Positions 37,467 to 46,169 of a stretch of 64,000 nucleotides of DNA are shown here, piece after piece. The stretch is from Pseudomonas sp. GR 6-02 (GTDB taxonomy: Bacteria > Pseudomonadota > Gammaproteobacteria > Pseudomonadales > Pseudomonadaceae). Under the pieces are notes generated by a model. The model worked only from the letters and a program-made list of their open reading frames with translations, was not told the DNA's origin and searched no databases. Position 1 is the stretch's first letter, and every line of letters starts with the position of its first letter. Where the stretch lies: positions 3,605,001 through 3,669,000 of the forward strand of contig NZ_CP011567.1 in the NCBI RefSeq assembly GCF_001655615.1. Direction: 5' to 3'. The translations under genes and the position numbers were made by a program.

Positions 37467-37679
37467 ATGGCGCGTAAATACATCGACTGCCGCGAGTTCC
37501 CAAGCGCGTCCAAATGCTCGGTCGCCCTGTCCGCAGACTCTGAAAACGAACTGCTGGAGGCCGCGGCACAGCATGCGGTCAGTGTTCACAAGCACACCGA
37601 TTCACCAGAACTGCGTGCTCAACTGAAGACAATGTTCCACGACGGCACCCCGCCCGTAGAAGCACCGCGTCCGGCGTAG
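37467..37679 (+). CDS. DUF1059 family small protein
   Basis: A 70-residue protein recognised as DUF1059 from its start MARKYIDCREFP, the paired acidic stretch SADSENELLEAAAQHAV, and HTDSPELRAQLKTM. Two cysteines (8 and about 18) are conserved in the family. Function unknown. AGGGAGGAG precedes the ATG at good spacing. It stands alone, followed by the inverted repeat at 37697. Confidence 0.88.
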   Translation: MARKYIDCREFPSASKCSVALSADSENELLEAAAQHAVSVHKHTDSPELRAQLKTMFHDGTPPVEAPRPA

Positions 37680-37696
37680 CGCAAAAAGCGCAAAAA

Positions 37697-37745
37697 GGGA
37701 CAGACCACGATTCAAGGCAGATGCCGAACAATCGTGGTCTGTCCC
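37697..37745. repeat. perfect 16-bp inverted repeat, REP/RAYT-like hairpin
   Basis: GGGACAGACCACGATT at 37697-37712 and its exact complement AATCGTGGTCTGTCCC at 37730-37745 flank a 17-base loop. The GGACAGACCACG core is the sort found in palindromes beside REP-associated Y1 transposases in gamma-proteobacteria, from memory. It may also stop transcription after the DUF1059 gene. Confidence 0.8.
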
Positions 37746-37768
37746 GTGTTTTTCTGTCCCGTGTTTTT
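37739..37768. repeat. tandem direct repeat, two 15-bp units
   Basis: CTGTCCCGTGTTTTT occurs twice in a row, at 37739-37753 and 37754-37768. The first copy overlaps the right arm of the inverted repeat, so the hairpin end appears to have been duplicated. The T-rich tail would help a terminator. Confidence 0.8.
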
Positions 37769-37859
37769 CTCTGTACGGCTATTTGCATCCACCGCTGTAT
37801 GGGCCAAATCACCAACCACCCGTGATAAAAATACCGCTCTCGTTCCTGGAGCCCCGTTC

Positions 37860-38480
37860 ATGGACCTCGCCACCCTCCTCCTGTTTTTGCCGGCCTGCTT
37901 CGCCCTGAACATGACCCCCGGCCCAAACAATCTGTTGTCGGTCAGCAACGCCACCCGTTATGGCTATCGTCGCGCCTGTGTGGCCGGCGTCGGGCGTTTG
38001 CTGGCGTTTGCCGGGATGATTGGCCTGGCCGCCGCCGGATTGTCGGTGGTGCTGAAAACCTCGGAATGGCTGTTCTACGCGATCAAGATCATCGGTGCCG
38101 CTTACCTGTTGTACCTGGCGTGGCAACTGTGGCGTGCCAATCCCGAGGCCGAGCAGCACGTCACCGGCACGCCGGTGGGGATCCTGGCCCTGGCGCGGCA
38201 GGAGTTTCTGGTGGCAGCGGGTAATCCCAAGGCCATTTTGCTGTTCACCGCCTTCCTGCCGCAGTTCGTCGACCCGACCCAGGCGGTGGCGCCACAATTC
38301 GCGGTGCTCGGCGCGTTGTTCCTGCTGCTGGAATGGATTGCCATCAGCGCCTACGCCTACATGGGCCTGCACATGCGCCGCTGGTTCGCCGAACCACGGG
38401 GCAAGCGGATGTTCAACCGTTGCTGCGCGGGGTTGCTGTCGGCGGCAGCTTCGGTGCTGTTGATGGCGAAACGGGCCTGA
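37860..38480 (+). CDS. LysE family exporter
   Basis: Second LysE/RhtB family protein of the region, 206 residues, with NMTPGPNNLLSVSNATRYG near the start and AAGNPKAILLFTAFLPQFVD in the middle. It is not closely similar to the LysE gene at 36638. The ATG at 37860 is preferred; a long in-frame extension upstream encodes the repeat region and is not protein-like. It converges with the VOC gene at 38484, almost touching it. Confidence 0.9.
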   Translation: MDLATLLLFLPACFALNMTPGPNNLLSVSNATRYGYRRACVAGVGRLLAFAGMIGLAAAGLSVVLKTSEWLFYAIKIIGAAYLLYLAWQLWRANPEAEQHVTGTPVGILALARQEFLVAAGNPKAILLFTAFLPQFVDPTQAVAPQFAVLGALFLLLEWIAISAYAYMGLHMRRWFAEPRGKRMFNRCCAGLLSAAASVLLMAKRA

Positions 38481-38483
38481 CCT

Positions 38484-38897
38484 TTACGCTTGGGACGGTC
38501 CTTTCAGTTCGACCTGGTTGCCGTCCGGATCGAAGCAATAGATCGACAGCCCGTTGCCTTCGGCACCAAAACGCACGGCGGCTTTCTCGGGTTTCAGGCC
38601 GAAGGACTGCAAGTGACTGACCAGCGCATCCTCGTCAAACGGTTCGATGCGCAGGCAGAAGTGATCGACGTTGCGCCGTTCGCGACCAGCGGCAGCCCCG
38701 CCCGTGCGGCCGAGTTCGCCCTGGATATCGACGAGGTCGATCATCGAGGTGCCCGCACGCAAATGCACCAGGCCCAGATCGTCGCGGCGCTTGACCAGTT
38801 CGGCGCCGAGTACCTCGCCGTAAAACGCGATGCTGCGTTCGAGGTCCTCGACGCGCAGGACGATGTGATCGATGTGTTTAATCGTGAATGCTTGCAT
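38484..38897 (-). CDS. VOC family protein
   Basis: Protein of 137 residues with IKHIDHIVLRVEDLERSIAF at the start and FDPDGNQVELKG at the end, the usual metal-binding frame of glyoxalase-like VOC proteins. A central NVDHFCLRI gives the second half. Reaction unknown; fosfomycin-resistance-like and dioxygenase-like roles are both possible. I used the ATG at 38897. Divergent from ada across 126 bases. Confidence 0.87.
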   Translation of the reverse strand: MQAFTIKHIDHIVLRVEDLERSIAFYGEVLGAELVKRRDDLGLVHLRAGTSMIDLVDIQGELGRTGGAAAGRERRNVDHFCLRIEPFDEDALVSHLQSFGLKPEKAAVRFGAEGNGLSIYCFDPDGNQVELKGPSQA

Positions 38898-39023
38898 TGG
38901 GATGGATTCCTGAAAATATCGTTTACAGCATTGCCGGTGACCCGATGACTGTAGCTCAGGGTACAAAAATTCTCTGTCGATTTTCCGGTAGAGGCGCCAG
39001 GCAACGCGGCTTATGCTCAGCCC

Positions 39024-40106
39024 ATGAACCTACAAAACGCTGTGCTTCCGCCCCACGCCGAGATGGTTCGCGCCATGCTCGAACGCGACACCGCCTACGA
39101 GGGGGTGTTCTTTACCGCGGTCAAAACCACCGGCATCTTCTGCCGCCCCAGTTGCACGGCGCGCAAGCCGAAGCCGGAAAACGTCGAGTTCTTCGCCCAT
39201 GCCGATGAGGCGATGTCGGCGGGTTATCGGGCCTGCCTGCGGTGCAAGCCGCTGGACGCCGCGGCCATTGCGCCGGACTGGGTGCAACGACTGCTGAAAT
39301 CCGTCGACGCCGACCCCGACCAGCGCTGGACCGATGCCCAATTGCTCGCCGAGGGCATCGAGCCGCTGAAACTGCGGCGCTGGTTCAAGCAGCATTTCGG
39401 CATGACCTTTCATGCCTGGTTGCGCAGCCGACGCCTGGGCATCGCCCTCGGTGGCATCAAACAGGGCGACTCCATCGACAACGCGGCGTTCGATTCCGGC
39501 TATGAATCCTTGAGCGGTTTTCGCGATGCGTTTCAAAAGTCATTCCACATCACCCCCGGTCGCGCCGCCCACAGCGAGCCGTTGCTGTTCACCCGATTGA
39601 CCACGCCACTGGGACCGATGATCGCCATGGCCGAACGGCGTGGGCTGGTGCTATTGGAGTTTCTCGACCGACCGGCATTGACCAAGGAAATCGAAGAACT
39701 GCAGAACCATTATGGCTACGCCGTGGCCCCGGGACACAACGGACATTTACAGCAGATCGAAGAGGAACTGGCGCAATACTTCGCCGGCAAACGGAGCGAA
39801 TTCAACGTGCCCCTGCACCTGCCCGGCAGCGCGTTCGCCAAGCAGGTGTGGAGCGAATTGATGAAGATCCCCTACGGCCAGACCAGCACCTATGGCGCGA
39901 TTGCCGCGCAACTGGGCAAGCCCGGCGCCAGTCGCGCCGTGGGCATGGCCAACGGACAAAACCGTCTGGCGATCGTGCTGCCCTGTCATCGGGTGATCGG
40001 CGCAGACGGTTCGTTGACCGGCTATGGTGGTGGACAACCGCGTAAAGCGTTTCTGCTCAGGCTGGAAAGCGCCGCGGTGCAAATCACCCAACAACTGGCA
40101 TTCTGA
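39024..40106 (+). CDS. ada: Ada: alkylation-responsive regulator and methylated-DNA methyltransferase
   Basis: Three-part DNA repair and regulatory protein, 360 residues. The N-terminal zinc domain has the four cysteines Cys40, Cys44, Cys71 and Cys74, one of which accepts methyl from phosphotriesters. An AraC-like helix-turn-helix follows at about residues 95-180. The C-terminal O6-methylguanine-DNA methyltransferase has the acceptor Cys321 in LPCHRVIG. Self-methylation turns it into an activator of its own and nearby repair genes. The isocitrate lyase-like gene and an AlkA-like glycosylase gene follow on the same strand. Confidence 0.95.
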   Translation: MNLQNAVLPPHAEMVRAMLERDTAYEGVFFTAVKTTGIFCRPSCTARKPKPENVEFFAHADEAMSAGYRACLRCKPLDAAAIAPDWVQRLLKSVDADPDQRWTDAQLLAEGIEPLKLRRWFKQHFGMTFHAWLRSRRLGIALGGIKQGDSIDNAAFDSGYESLSGFRDAFQKSFHITPGRAAHSEPLLFTRLTTPLGPMIAMAERRGLVLLEFLDRPALTKEIEELQNHYGYAVAPGHNGHLQQIEEELAQYFAGKRSEFNVPLHLPGSAFAKQVWSELMKIPYGQTSTYGAIAAQLGKPGASRAVGMANGQNRLAIVLPCHRVIGADGSLTGYGGGQPRKAFLLRLESAAVQITQQLAF

Positions 40107-40151
40107 TCACTCCATTGTTTTTCAATAAAAAGTCATAAGGAGGGACATTCA

Positions 40152-40964
40152 ATGGACACACTCGACACTCAATTCCATCAACTGCACCAGAGCGGGCTGT
40201 TGATTCTGACCAACGTCGCCGACGCCACCGGGGCGCGACTGGTGGAACAGCTGGGCAGCAAAGCCGTGGCCACCAGCAGCGCAGCGGTGGCCTGGGTGCA
40301 TGGTTATCCGGATGGCAACACCTTGCCGCTTGAGCGGCTGGTTTCCACCGTCGAATCCATCGCCCGGGTCATCAGCGTGCCGTTGAGCGTGGACATTGAG
40401 GCGGGTTATTCCGATGACCTGGAGCGAGTTGCGCAAGTGGTCGACGCGGTGATCGCCGCCGGTGCCGTGGGGATCAATATCGAGGACGGTGCTGCCTCGC
40501 CCGACCTGCTGGCCCGCAAGATCGAAATCGCGCGCCAGGTTGCCAATCGCCGGGATGTGAAGCTGTTCATCAATGCCCGCACTGACGTGTACCTCAGGGG
40601 CCTGGTGCCGGCCGAAGATCGCGTCGCCGAGACGCTCAAACGCGCCGCGTTGTATCAGGCGGCCGGTGCCGACGGACTGTTCGCCGCTGGCGTCACGGCG
40701 GCGTACGAGATCGACGCCCTGTGCCACGGCACGACGCTGCCGCTGAACGTGCTCGGCTTCCCGGGCCTGCCTTCGCCTGAAGAACTGCAAGCCCTTGGCG
40801 TGCGCCGTTTGAGCGCCGGCTCGGGCATCGCCGAATTCCTCTACGGCGCCATGGCCGGCCTGGCCAAAAGCTTTCTGCAAACCGGCACGCTCGACAGCAG
40901 TCACCTCAAGGCCTTCACCTACAGCCAAGTGAACGCCCTGCTGGCCCCGACCGGCAAAGTTTGA
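40152..40964 (+). CDS. isocitrate lyase / PEP mutase family protein
   Basis: TIM-barrel enzyme of 270 residues. The family metal site is seen in DIEAGYSDD and NIEDGAA, and NARTDVYLRG follows. The typical KRCGH-type loop of isocitrate lyase is absent, so it belongs to the broad PEP mutase-like group and its reaction (a C-C or C-P bond lyase or hydrolase) is not known. AAGGAGGG gives a strong ribosome-binding site. It lies between ada and the glycosylase gene and may be part of the Ada operon. Confidence 0.85.
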   Translation: MDTLDTQFHQLHQSGLLILTNVADATGARLVEQLGSKAVATSSAAVAWVHGYPDGNTLPLERLVSTVESIARVISVPLSVDIEAGYSDDLERVAQVVDAVIAAGAVGINIEDGAASPDLLARKIEIARQVANRRDVKLFINARTDVYLRGLVPAEDRVAETLKRAALYQAAGADGLFAAGVTAAYEIDALCHGTTLPLNVLGFPGLPSPEELQALGVRRLSAGSGIAEFLYGAMAGLAKSFLQTGTLDSSHLKAFTYSQVNALLAPTGKV

Positions 40965-41038
40965 CCGCAAGCAATGGAGTGCGGCGCTGCGGGGAGACGA
41001 CTAGTCTTCCCGCAGCCACCCGCCCCTCAGGATGCTCC

Positions 41039-41656
41039 ATGCCCGACACCTATCAACTGGCCAGCCAATTCCTCTCGGCCCTCGATGCCGACTGGCAGCG
41101 CCACATCAGCGCCATCGGCCCTTGCCTGCATCAACCCCATGCGGCGCGCGATCCTTATGAGTCGCTGGTGCGGGCGATTGCCTATCAGCAACTGCATGCA
41201 AAGGCTGGCGATGCGATTGTCGGCCGGCTGCTGGCATTGTTTCCCGCGAGCACCTTCCCCAGACCCGAGCAGATCCTGGCGACCGACTTCGAGCAGATGC
41301 GCGGTTGCGGCTTTTCCGCCAGCAAGATCGCAACCATTCAGGGCATCGCCCAGGCGGCTCTGGACGGCGTGGTGCCGGACTACGCCACGGCGCTGGCGAT
41401 GGACGATGAAGCGTTGATCGAGCGTTTGATCACCTTGCGCGGAGTGGGCCGCTGGACCGTGGAAATGCTGCTGATCTACAGCCTGGAGCGGCCAGACGTT
41501 TTGCCGGCCGATGACTTCGGGGTGCGTGAGGGTTATCGCCGGATGAAGGGGCTGGAACAACAGCCGAGTCGCAAGCAGATGATTGATATCGGGTTGGCAT
41601 GGAGCCCTTATAGGACGGTGGCGTCGTGGTATTTGTGGCGGGTGCCTAACCGGTAG
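41039..41656 (+). CDS. DNA-3-methyladenine glycosylase II-like protein (AlkA family, HhH-GPD)
   Basis: Base-excision glycosylase of 205 residues that should remove alkylated purines. It has the helix-hairpin-helix and catalytic region LRGVGRWTVEMLLIYSLER followed by VLPADDFGV, where the second Asp is the expected catalytic residue. It lacks the N-terminal domain of E. coli AlkA, as in the shorter Mag-type enzymes. The ATG at 41039 was chosen because the upstream extension is not family sequence. Position near ada supports an adaptive-response role. Confidence 0.9.
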   Translation: MPDTYQLASQFLSALDADWQRHISAIGPCLHQPHAARDPYESLVRAIAYQQLHAKAGDAIVGRLLALFPASTFPRPEQILATDFEQMRGCGFSASKIATIQGIAQAALDGVVPDYATALAMDDEALIERLITLRGVGRWTVEMLLIYSLERPDVLPADDFGVREGYRRMKGLEQQPSRKQMIDIGLAWSPYRTVASWYLWRVPNR

Positions 41657-41743
41657 ACCGCGACAACGCAGGCATAAATTCAAGTGCAGAAACGCTTACG
41701 GTCTAGTCTGTCTTGAGTCATCCCAACCCCGTCGGAGGCTCCC

Positions 41744-42232
41744 ATGCAGCTCGAAGGCTCCTGCCATTGCGGCGCGGTGTCGTTCAGCCTGACCAGCGCC
41801 CACCCCTACCCTTATCAGCGTTGCTACTGCCCCATCTGTCGCAAGACCCAGGGCGGTGGCGGTTATGCGATCAACCTGGCGGGCGACGCCCAGAGCCTCA
41901 AGGTGCGTGGTCGCAAGCACATCTCGATTTACCATGCGCGGCTCAAGGACGAAGGCGATAAGCGCGCCCGGCGCAGCACCGCCGAGCGGCATTTCTGTTC
42001 CCGGTGCGGCTCTGGATTATGGCTGTTCAGCCCTGAATGGCCGGAGCTGATTCACCCGTTTTCCTCGGCCATCGACACCCCGTTGCCGGTGCCGCCCGAG
42101 CACACGCACCTGATGCTCGGCTCCAAGGCGCCGTGGGTGGAAGTTGAGGTGCATCCGGGGGACCAGCAATTCGAGGTCTACCCGGTAGAATCCATTGCCC
42201 AGTGGCATGAACGCCTGGGCTTGAGCCGCTAA
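41744..42232 (+). CDS. GFA (CENP-V/GFA) family zinc protein
   Basis: Protein of 162 residues with the cysteine pattern of the glutathione-dependent formaldehyde-activating family: Cys7 and Cys9 (GSCHCG), CYCPIC at 27-32, and CSRCG near 85. These bind two zinc ions in known structures. Formaldehyde chemistry is established only for one member, so the substrate here is open. Its stop overlaps the end of the convergent ParS-like gene by four bases. Confidence 0.88.
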   Translation: MQLEGSCHCGAVSFSLTSAHPYPYQRCYCPICRKTQGGGGYAINLAGDAQSLKVRGRKHISIYHARLKDEGDKRARRSTAERHFCSRCGSGLWLFSPEWPELIHPFSSAIDTPLPVPPEHTHLMLGSKAPWVEVEVHPGDQQFEVYPVESIAQWHERLGLSR

Positions 42233-43515
42233 TCCAAATGCGCCCAGGTCATGCGAAACGACGCCCCGCCCCACGGAGAATCCGCCACTTCCACTTGCCC
42301 GCCATGGGATTGAGACACCCGCCGCACCAGCGCCAGGCCCAGGCCGAAACCACCGGTGCGGCGGTCGCGGCTGGCATCGAGGCGCGAGAACGGTTCGAAG
42401 ATTTTCTCCCGCCCGTCCAGCGGCACGCCCGGCCCATCATCGTTGACCTGCACTTCGTAATGATCACCGGTGCGTACCAACGACACTTCCACCCGCTGAT
42501 CGGCATAACGAATGGCATTGCGCAGCAAATTGATCACTGCCCGGGCCATGAAGCGCGGTTCGATACGAACTTCGTCAACCTGACATTCGACAATCAGCAA
42601 TTGCACCCCGGCGGCTTCAGCCTCCAGCGTCACGCTGCCCACCACGCTGTCTAACCAATGGCTGGCCTGAATGTTCTCCCGAGTAATCACCGTGGCACCG
42701 CGTTCAAGGCTGGCGTACGTCAGCAACTCGGAAACCATTTCTTCCAGCTCGCCGAGGTCGGCGTACATGTCGGCGATCAACTCGCGGCTCTGGGTTGGGT
42801 CGGGCTGTTGCTTGAGTTGGTCGAGTTCGAACGACAACCGCGCGATGGGTGTGCGCAGCTCATGGGACACCGCGTTGGTCAGCTCGCGCTGGTTGGCGAT
42901 CAGTCCCTCGATGCGCGCGGCCATCAGGTTGAAGTGTTCGGCCAGGTCACGAATGTTCGAGCGCTTGGACAACTGGATACGCGCCGACAGGTCGTTATCG
43001 CCAAAGCGTTCGGCGGCCAGGCGCAGTGTCTCCAGATCGCGCCAGTGCGGGCGCACCCAGAAAAACAACACAAAACCGATCATCACCGCGATCATCAGAT
43101 AGGCCGCGGCAATGTAGAACGGCATCAGACTCGGCTCGGCCGGCAGCTTGATGCTGAGCAACTGCGAACCGTCGTCAATGCGCGAGATGAACTGCGTGTA
43201 CTTGTCGCGCATCACCAGCAGGCCCTGGGTCAACTCGGCTTGTTCCTGATCGGTCAGAGACAATTGATCGGTCTCGACCAGAGCCAGGCCCAAACCGTAG
43301 TGAGGGCGTATGGCTTCCAGCTGTCGCTCCCGGGCCGGACTGTCCAGGCCGCGCAATTGCTCGACCAGCGACCAGGCCTGACCACGCACCGCCTCTTGGT
43401 TGTAGCTGCGCATCTGACCGTCGAGCAGCGCATCGAACGTGCGCTCGACGGTTTGCAGCCCCAGTACCAGGCCAACCGTCATCACCAGAAACAGTCCCAA
43501 AAATAACCGCAGCAT
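42229..43515 (-). CDS. parS: sensor histidine kinase, ParS/RstB-like
   Basis: Inner-membrane kinase of 428 residues. Membrane helices at about 1-20 and 132-153 enclose a periplasmic sensor of some 110 residues. A HAMP domain, an H-box with phosphoacceptor His218 (VSHELRTPIARL), and N, G1 and G2 boxes (NLLRNAIRYA, DDGPGVP, GFGLGLALV) follow. The length and several residue positions agree with P. aeruginosa ParS as I recall it, which senses cationic peptides; an RstB name is the alternative. The start follows the regulator stop with no gap. Confidence 0.8.
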   Translation of the reverse strand: MLRLFLGLFLVMTVGLVLGLQTVERTFDALLDGQMRSYNQEAVRGQAWSLVEQLRGLDSPARERQLEAIRPHYGLGLALVETDQLSLTDQEQAELTQGLLVMRDKYTQFISRIDDGSQLLSIKLPAEPSLMPFYIAAAYLMIAVMIGFVLFFWVRPHWRDLETLRLAAERFGDNDLSARIQLSKRSNIRDLAEHFNLMAARIEGLIANQRELTNAVSHELRTPIARLSFELDQLKQQPDPTQSRELIADMYADLGELEEMVSELLTYASLERGATVITRENIQASHWLDSVVGSVTLEAEAAGVQLLIVECQVDEVRIEPRFMARAVINLLRNAIRYADQRVEVSLVRTGDHYEVQVNDDGPGVPLDGREKIFEPFSRLDASRDRRTGGFGLGLALVRRVSQSHGGQVEVADSPWGGASFRMTWAHLD

Positions 43516-44223
43516 CTACAGCTCCCACGCAAACGGATTGAACAGATAGCCCTTGCCCCACACGGTCTTGATGCACACCGGTTCGCGCGGGTTGTCCTTG
43601 AGCTTGCCGCGCAGTTTGCTGATGTACACGTCGACGCTGCGGTTGAGGCCGTCGAAGGCGATACCGCGCATGCGGTTGAGGATGTCGTCGCGGGACAGCG
43701 TCTTGCCGGCAGCGCTGGCCAGCAACCACAGCAGTTCGAATTCCATGGTGGTGAGCTCGATGCCCTCGCCCGCCAGGCGCACTTCGCGGCAACTGCGATC
43801 GATGCTCAGATGACCGAATTCCAGTGAGCTGCACACACTGCTGTCCGGCATCTGACGGCGTTGCAAGGCACGCAGACGAGCGAGCAGCACGGGGGGCTTG
43901 ATGGGTTTGATCACGTAGTCGTCGGCACCGGATTCCAGGCCGAGAATGTGATCGAGGTCGTCTTCCTTGGCGGTGAGAATGACGATGGGGGTGTCGGATA
44001 CGCTGCGGATTTCGCGGCACACGTGCAGGCCGCTCTGGCCCGGCAACATCAGGTCGAGTACGACGATTTTCGGCTTGAATTCAAGGAAAGCGGCTACCGC
44101 GAGATCTCCGCGGTGTACCTCGCGGACTTCAAAACCGTGTTGGGACAGGAAATGCGCAATCAGCCCGGCGAGCTTCTCGTCGTCTTCCACCAGCAATACT
44201 TTGCCAAAACCCAGACTCTCCAT
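43516..44223 (-). CDS. parR: OmpR-family response regulator, ParR/RstA-like
   Basis: Regulator of 235 residues: receiver domain with phosphoacceptor Asp57 (VVLDLMLPG) and Lys in IKPIKPP, and a winged-helix DNA-binding domain from about residue 135 (ELTTMEFELLWLLA, then SVDVYISKLRGKL). The residues at 59 (Met) and 156 (Glu) agree with the numbering of known ParR activating mutations as I remember them, supporting orthology to ParR, a regulator of polymyxin and aminoglycoside tolerance. I used the ATG at 44223. Operon with the kinase. Confidence 0.8.
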   Translation of the reverse strand: MESLGFGKVLLVEDDEKLAGLIAHFLSQHGFEVREVHRGDLAVAAFLEFKPKIVVLDLMLPGQSGLHVCREIRSVSDTPIVILTAKEDDLDHILGLESGADDYVIKPIKPPVLLARLRALQRRQMPDSSVCSSLEFGHLSIDRSCREVRLAGEGIELTTMEFELLWLLASAAGKTLSRDDILNRMRGIAFDGLNRSVDVYISKLRGKLKDNPREPVCIKTVWGKGYLFNPFAWEL

Positions 44224-44302
44224 GATGACCGTCTGCCAACCCTTGAATGAAATGGCCGGCATTATGGCGCCAATCGGTGAAGGGACAGTTATCGCAGACA
44301 GC

Positions 44303-44330
44303 AAAAACCGGCCATGGAAGCCGGTTTTTG
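44303..44330 (-). terminator. rho-independent terminator after miaE
   Basis: Stem AAAAACCGG / CCGGTTTTT around CCATGGAAG, with T tracts on both strands. It lies 54 bases past the miaE stop and before the regulator promoter, so it separates the two leftward units. Confidence 0.85.
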
Positions 44331-44383
44331 GCGATGTTTCATTCTTTTAAGAGTTTTTTACAATTATTGAAGATTACACGTTG

Positions 44384-44992
44384 TCACGCCGCGACCGGCA
44401 CACCACTGTGAAACCTGAACTCCACATCCGGCGACTCGATCAACGCCTGTTCGGCGTCGCGCACCTTGTCGATCACCTGGGCGATGTCCTTGGCGTCACC
44501 GTATTGATAGGCCAGTTTCAGATACCCCTGGAAATGCCGGGCCTCGCTTTTCAGCAGGCCGAAATAGAACTTGCCCAGCTCCTCATCCAGATGCGGCACC
44601 AACGCCTCGAAACGCTCGCAACTGCGGGCTTCGATGAACGCGCCGACCACCAGCGTATCCACCAGCTTCACCGGCTCGTGGCTGCGCACCACTTTGCGCA
44701 GCCCCGAGGCGTAACGCCCGGCGGACAGCTGGCGCAGTTCAATCTTGCGCTTTTTCATCAGGCGCATGACCTGCTCGTGGTGCACCAGCTCTTCCCGGGC
44801 CAGACGCGACATCAGGTTGATCAGATCGACGTGGGAGTGATACTTGGCAATCAGGCTCAACGCCGTGCTGGCCGCCTTGAATTCGCAGTTTTTGTGGTCG
44901 ATCAGCAGCGTTTCCTGATCGGCCAGCGCGGCCTGGACCCAACCGTCGGGCGTGCGGCAGCCGAGGAACTCGTGAATTTCGGGAAGGATCAT
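44384..44992 (-). CDS. miaE: tRNA-(ms2io6A) hydroxylase MiaE
   Basis: Non-heme diiron monooxygenase of 202 residues that hydroxylates the isopentenyl group of ms2i6A37 in tRNA. The diiron ligands are recognisable in CEFKAASTA, REELVHHEQV and EARHFQGY, spread over a four-helix bundle. The ATG at 44992 (MILPEIHEFLGC) matches the family start; a TTG at 45016 is possible. Divergent from the universal stress protein gene. Confidence 0.93.
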   Translation of the reverse strand: MILPEIHEFLGCRTPDGWVQAALADQETLLIDHKNCEFKAASTALSLIAKYHSHVDLINLMSRLAREELVHHEQVMRLMKKRKIELRQLSAGRYASGLRKVVRSHEPVKLVDTLVVGAFIEARSCERFEALVPHLDEELGKFYFGLLKSEARHFQGYLKLAYQYGDAKDIAQVIDKVRDAEQALIESPDVEFRFHSGVPVAA

Positions 44993-45151
44993 GGGGCTCA
45001 CGGATAAAAGGTTCAAAACGAAGGGCGCCGATTATACCGGCCTGCCGACAGACCACCAGTCGCCACCGTTGATATGCATCAAGTCGCGAATGCCCGACCA
45101 GCAACTATAGTTGTCCAACGCAGTGTTTTTACCTTCCTGGAGATCCCGATC

Positions 45152-46015
45152 ATGCAAGCCATTCGCAGCATTCTGGTGGTCATTGAACCCGAACACTCGG
45201 AAAGCCTGGCGCTCAAACGGGCCAAATTGATCGCTGGCGTGACCCAGGCTCATCTGCACCTGCTGGTCTGCGATAAAAAGCATGATCACAGCGCGATGCT
45301 CGGCGTGCTCAAGGCGGCCCTGCTGGCGGACGGGTACAACGTCACCACCGAGCAAGCCTGGAACGAAAGCCTGCACGACACCATTATCGATGTGCAGCAG
45401 GCTGAAGGTTGCGGGCTGGTGGTCAAGCAGCATTATCCCGACAGCCCACTGAAAAAGGCCCTGCTGACCCCGGCGGACTGGAAACTGCTGCGCTACTGCC
45501 CGACTCCGGTGCTGCTGGTGAAAACCGCCAAACCCTGGACCGGTGGCGTGATCCTGGCGGCCATCGATGTCGGCAACATGGACGGCGAACACCGCACCTT
45601 GCATGCCAGCATCATCGATCATGGCTACGACATTGCCAGCTTGGCCAAGGCCCATCTGCACGTGATCAGCGCCCATCCGTCGCCGATGCTGTCGGCGGCC
45701 GACCCGACGATGCAGCTCAAGGAAACCATCGAGGCCCGTTACCGCGAGCAGTGCCAGGCGTTCCAGGCCGAGTTCGACATCGACGACGACCACCTGCACA
45801 TCGAGGAAGGCCCGGCGGATGTATTGATTCCGTTCATGGCCCATAAGCTGGGGGCCTCCGTGACGGTAATCGGCACGGTGGCGCGGACCGGGTTGTCCGG
45901 GGCGTTGATCGGCAATACGGCGGAAGTGGTGCTCGATGCGCTGGAAAGCGATGTGCTGGTGCTCAAGCCGGACGAGATCATGGATCATCTGGAAGAGATC
46001 GTGACCCGGCATTGA
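45152..46015 (+). CDS. universal stress protein with tandem Usp domains
   Basis: Cytoplasmic protein of 287 residues with two UspA-like domains (about 1-140 and 150-280). The C-terminal repeat keeps the nucleotide-binding signature as GTVARTGLSGALIGNTAE, whereas the N-terminal copy is degenerate. Such UspE-like tandem proteins aid survival under stress and low oxygen. The neighbouring DUF1289 gene and acnB are also neighbours in P. aeruginosa. The preceding CCTGGAG gives a ribosome-binding site. Confidence 0.88.
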   Translation: MQAIRSILVVIEPEHSESLALKRAKLIAGVTQAHLHLLVCDKKHDHSAMLGVLKAALLADGYNVTTEQAWNESLHDTIIDVQQAEGCGLVVKQHYPDSPLKKALLTPADWKLLRYCPTPVLLVKTAKPWTGGVILAAIDVGNMDGEHRTLHASIIDHGYDIASLAKAHLHVISAHPSPMLSAADPTMQLKETIEARYREQCQAFQAEFDIDDDHLHIEEGPADVLIPFMAHKLGASVTVIGTVARTGLSGALIGNTAEVVLDALESDVLVLKPDEIMDHLEEIVTRH

Positions 46016-46028
46016 GGCCACGAAGACT

Positions 46029-46159
46029 TGTGGCGAGGGAGCTTGCTCCCGTTGGGTTGCGAAGCGACCCCAAGTCGGTCGGCGCAGTGTGTCAGACAAA
46101 AATCATTGGCCGATTGACGACTGCTGCGCAGCCGAACGGGAGCAAGCTCCCTCGCCACA
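46029..46159. repeat. REPIN, GTGGCGAG / CTCGCCAC type
   Basis: Inverted REP doublet with left arm TGTGGCGAGGGAGCTTGC and right arm GCAAGCTCCCTCGCCACA, holding GTTGCGAAGCGACC and GACTGCTGCGCAGCC in the middle. It fills the space between the convergent stress protein and DUF1289 genes and could end both transcripts. Confidence 0.9.
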
Positions 46160-46169
46160 GGTTAAGCAA

